A DNA stretch of 7,208 bases. It comes from an archaeon. Its GTDB lineage: Archaea > Thermoproteota > Bathyarchaeia > TCS64. Numbering within the stretch: position 1 is the stretch's first letter; every line of letters begins with the position of its first letter. The notes beneath the pieces are model-generated. The model searched no databases. It had not been told where the DNA came from and was given only the letters and a program-made list of their open reading frames with translations. The position numbers and the translations under genes are program-made. Positions 6,043 through 7,208 of the stretch are shown piece after piece. The stretch covers positions 1 through 7,208 of the forward strand of contig JAHLLU010000103.1 in NCBI GenBank assembly GCA_020444005.1, given 5' to 3'.

Positions 6043-6378
6043 ATGCAGAAATGCGATAAGGTCAATCTACTCAAGCTCCAAGGACAATACCTGATGTTTA
6101 TCGTTGAGAACACAGCCGAGCTAAACATACTGGAACATATCGAACAATGCAGCGACTGCAAATCCAACATCATCAAAGCAGTGAAACAGAACCAACCTCT
6201 CCCAGACTATGGTAACATGTTCCAGCGAGAGTTTGATGACCAGACAGTCCCCCAATATAGCGACTACAAGAAGCCTGAGAACTTTGTTGATGCACGGGTT
6301 CAGTGGAGAAAAAGAAAACTCAAGGAACTTATAAAAAACGCAGAGATGGAGCTAGCTGACTTGGAGACTCGGCTATAA
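6043..6378 (+). CDS. Small protein with zf-HC2/ZAS-like zinc motif and helical tail
   Basis: I do not recognise this 111-residue protein by name. Its N-terminal half has Cys4, then a predicted helical stretch, then His32-x3-Cys36-x2-Cys39 (EHIEQCSDC). This is the spacing of the zinc-binding anti-sigma (ZAS, zf-HC2) fold, in which an early Cys joins the HxxxCxxC motif as the fourth ligand. The second half contains an acidic, Pro-containing linker (about 50-80) and a strongly charged helix (RVQWRKRKLKELIKNAEMEL, 88-107) that could form a coiled coil. There is no membrane segment, unlike most bacterial anti-sigma factors. ATG 6043 is the only plausible start: an in-frame TAG lies at 6022-6024 and Cys4 requires this start. 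GGAG at 6026-6029 is 13 bases upstream, rather far for a ribosome site. The gene ends at TAA 6376-6378, overlapping the SDR gene tail to tail by 6 bases. The lack of sigma factors in archaea makes a different protein-binding role likely. Confidence 0.78.
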   Translation: MQKCDKVNLLKLQGQYLMFIVENTAELNILEHIEQCSDCKSNIIKAVKQNQPLPDYGNMFQREFDDQTVPQYSDYKKPENFVDARVQWRKRKLKELIKNAEMELADLETRL

Positions 6379-6397
6379 GCCGAGAGCCTTCTCCAAG
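6360..6397. repeat. Imperfect inverted repeat over the overlapping stop codons
   Basis: An outer 8-bp stem (CTTGGAGA 6360-6367 with TCTCCAAG 6390-6397) encloses an inner 7-bp stem (CTCGGCT 6368-6374 with AGCCGAG 6378-6384) around the loop ATA. A 5-base bulge lies at 6385-6389. All 15 pairs are Watson-Crick. The element covers the stop codons of both the zinc-motif gene and the SDR gene, so the same hairpin can form at the end of both transcripts. It may act as a shared 3'-end or stability element. Confidence 0.6.
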
Positions 6398-7197
6398 CCG
6401 TCTATCGCCAGCATATAGTCACTCCACATTCGTCCACCAGTTACACCGCCATCTACTACCAAGGCATGACCATTCACGAAGCTACTGTCATCTGAAGCAA
6501 GCCAGAGGACAGCTTTTGCTATATCGTCTACGCTGCCTGATCGTCTGATGGGTTGAGCGGTTTTGAATGCTTCTTCGATGATTGGGAGTTTTGAGTCTGC
6601 TTCTTCCACTGGTACTCCCCTCGCCATTGCTATCATGGGGGTAGGTATGAACCCGGGTAGAACGCAGTTTACTCGGATGTTTTTCTCTCCTAGCTCCATT
6701 GCGACTGATTTTGTGAACTGTAGTACGCCTGCCTTTGACGCGCTGTAGATGTGGTTTCCATAGCCTGTGCGGATTGCTGCTGTGCTCGCTGTGTTGATGA
6801 TGCTTCCATTGCCTTGTTTTCTCATGACTCTTGCAGCGTACTTGGTGCCAAGGAAAACCCCGCGAAGATTCACAGCTATAGTTCTGTCAAACATCTCAAC
6901 GGTAACTGAGTCTAATTGTCCCACTGCACCGGCGATACCAGCGTTGTTAAACATACAATCAAGACGCCCATGATGCACAATCACATAATCCACAGCCTTC
7001 ACAACATCAGTCTCCTTGCTGACATCGACATGCAGATAATGAGCGCCAATCTCCTCGGCTATTTTCATGCCGCGTTTATCCTGAATATCAGCCATAACCA
7101 CTGTTGCGCCTTCCGCTGCGAAGAGTCGGGCGGTGGCTTCTCCTATTCCTGAGGCGCTTCCTGTGATCAATGCTACTTTTTCTTTGAGTCTTTTCAT
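6373..7197 (-). CDS. Short-chain dehydrogenase/reductase (SDR), classical type
   Basis: A 274-residue NAD(P)-dependent oxidoreductase of the classical SDR family. Motifs are TGSASGIG (12-19, cofactor glycine motif), Asp37 at the end of strand two (ADIQDK, favouring NAD over NADP), Asp58 (adenine contact), NNAG (84-87), and the catalytic tetrad Asn110, Ser138 (INTAS), Tyr151 and Lys155 (YSASK). PG at 181-182 and the C-terminal VVDGG (247-251) complete the fold. Length is slightly above the usual ~250 because of a short tail (GGRMWSDYMLAIDGLEKALGL). The substrate, an alcohol or ketone, cannot be inferred; the family includes 3-oxoacyl reductases, sugar and cyclic alcohol dehydrogenases. The start ATG at 7197 is natural, and only 11 upstream bases are visible, so the promoter is not in the window. 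It overlaps the zinc-motif gene by 6 bases at 6373-6378 (TAG stop at 6373-6375 on this strand). Third-position preference changes along the gene from A/C to T/G and back. Confidence 0.95.
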   Translation of the reverse strand: MKRLKEKVALITGSASGIGEATARLFAAEGATVVMADIQDKRGMKIAEEIGAHYLHVDVSKETDVVKAVDYVIVHHGRLDCMFNNAGIAGAVGQLDSVTVEMFDRTIAVNLRGVFLGTKYAARVMRKQGNGSIINTASTAAIRTGYGNHIYSASKAGVLQFTKSVAMELGEKNIRVNCVLPGFIPTPMIAMARGVPVEEADSKLPIIEEAFKTAQPIRRSGSVDDIAKAVLWLASDDSSFVNGHALVVDGGVTGGRMWSDYMLAIDGLEKALGL

Positions 7198-7208
7198 GGA
7201 TACTCAGT

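Noticed and set aside
1..7208. tRNA, rRNA, CRISPR array or insertion sequence
   Set aside because: No cloverleaf-like segment, regularly spaced direct repeats, transposase or terminal inverted repeats were seen; intergenic gaps are all under 250 bases.

Overview
The window carries seven protein-coding genes and no RNA gene, insertion sequence or CRISPR array that I can see. It reads as archaeal. Several starts are preceded by TATA/BRE-like promoters rather than -35/-10 boxes, with the start codon some 32-38 bases from the TATA centre, so leaders are very short or absent. T-rich runs follow some genes, and three of the five starts whose upstream region is visible are TTG. An Asgard or related mesophilic archaeal lineage is a guess from gene style only; no marker gene here settles it.

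Layout, left to right. (1) 3-935 (+): the C-terminal part of an M28-family zinc aminopeptidase whose 5' end lies outside the window. (2) 932-2242 (-): a CapA-like (PGA_cap) metallophosphatase-fold protein, convergent with gene 1 and overlapping it by 4 bases. (3) 2422-3843 (+): a complete M28 peptidase with a PA-like insert, paralogous to gene 1 and divergent from the CapA gene. (4) 4076-5452 (+): a CrtI/phytoene-desaturase-like FAD oxidoreductase. (5) 5473-5943 (-): a small flavodoxin, tail to tail with gene 4. (6) 6043-6378 (+): a 111-residue protein with a C...HxxxCxxC (zf-HC2/ZAS-like) zinc motif and a charged helical tail. (7) 6373-7197 (-): a short-chain dehydrogenase/reductase, overlapping gene 6 tail to tail by 6 bases.

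Functionally, the left half is a peptide-hydrolysis neighbourhood: two related M28 aminopeptidases flank a CapA-like protein that has no CapB/CapC neighbours and no membrane anchor. This suggests, without proving it, that the CapA-like protein acts on a peptide or glutamyl-type substrate rather than in capsule export. The right half is redox: an FAD oxidoreductase, a flavodoxin and an NAD(P)-dependent dehydrogenase, with a small zinc-motif protein among them. Strands alternate almost gene by gene, so most genes are probably transcribed singly rather than as an operon.

The most unusual sequence-level signals are: abrupt reversals of third-codon-position preference between and within genes; an imperfect hairpin lying exactly on the overlapping stop codons of genes 6 and 7; a Glu in place of the near-invariant HxD Asp in the first M28 copy; and a ZAS-like zinc motif in an organism that should have no sigma factors. 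I see no clear new multi-gene system; the M28-CapA-M28 cluster is the best candidate for one.
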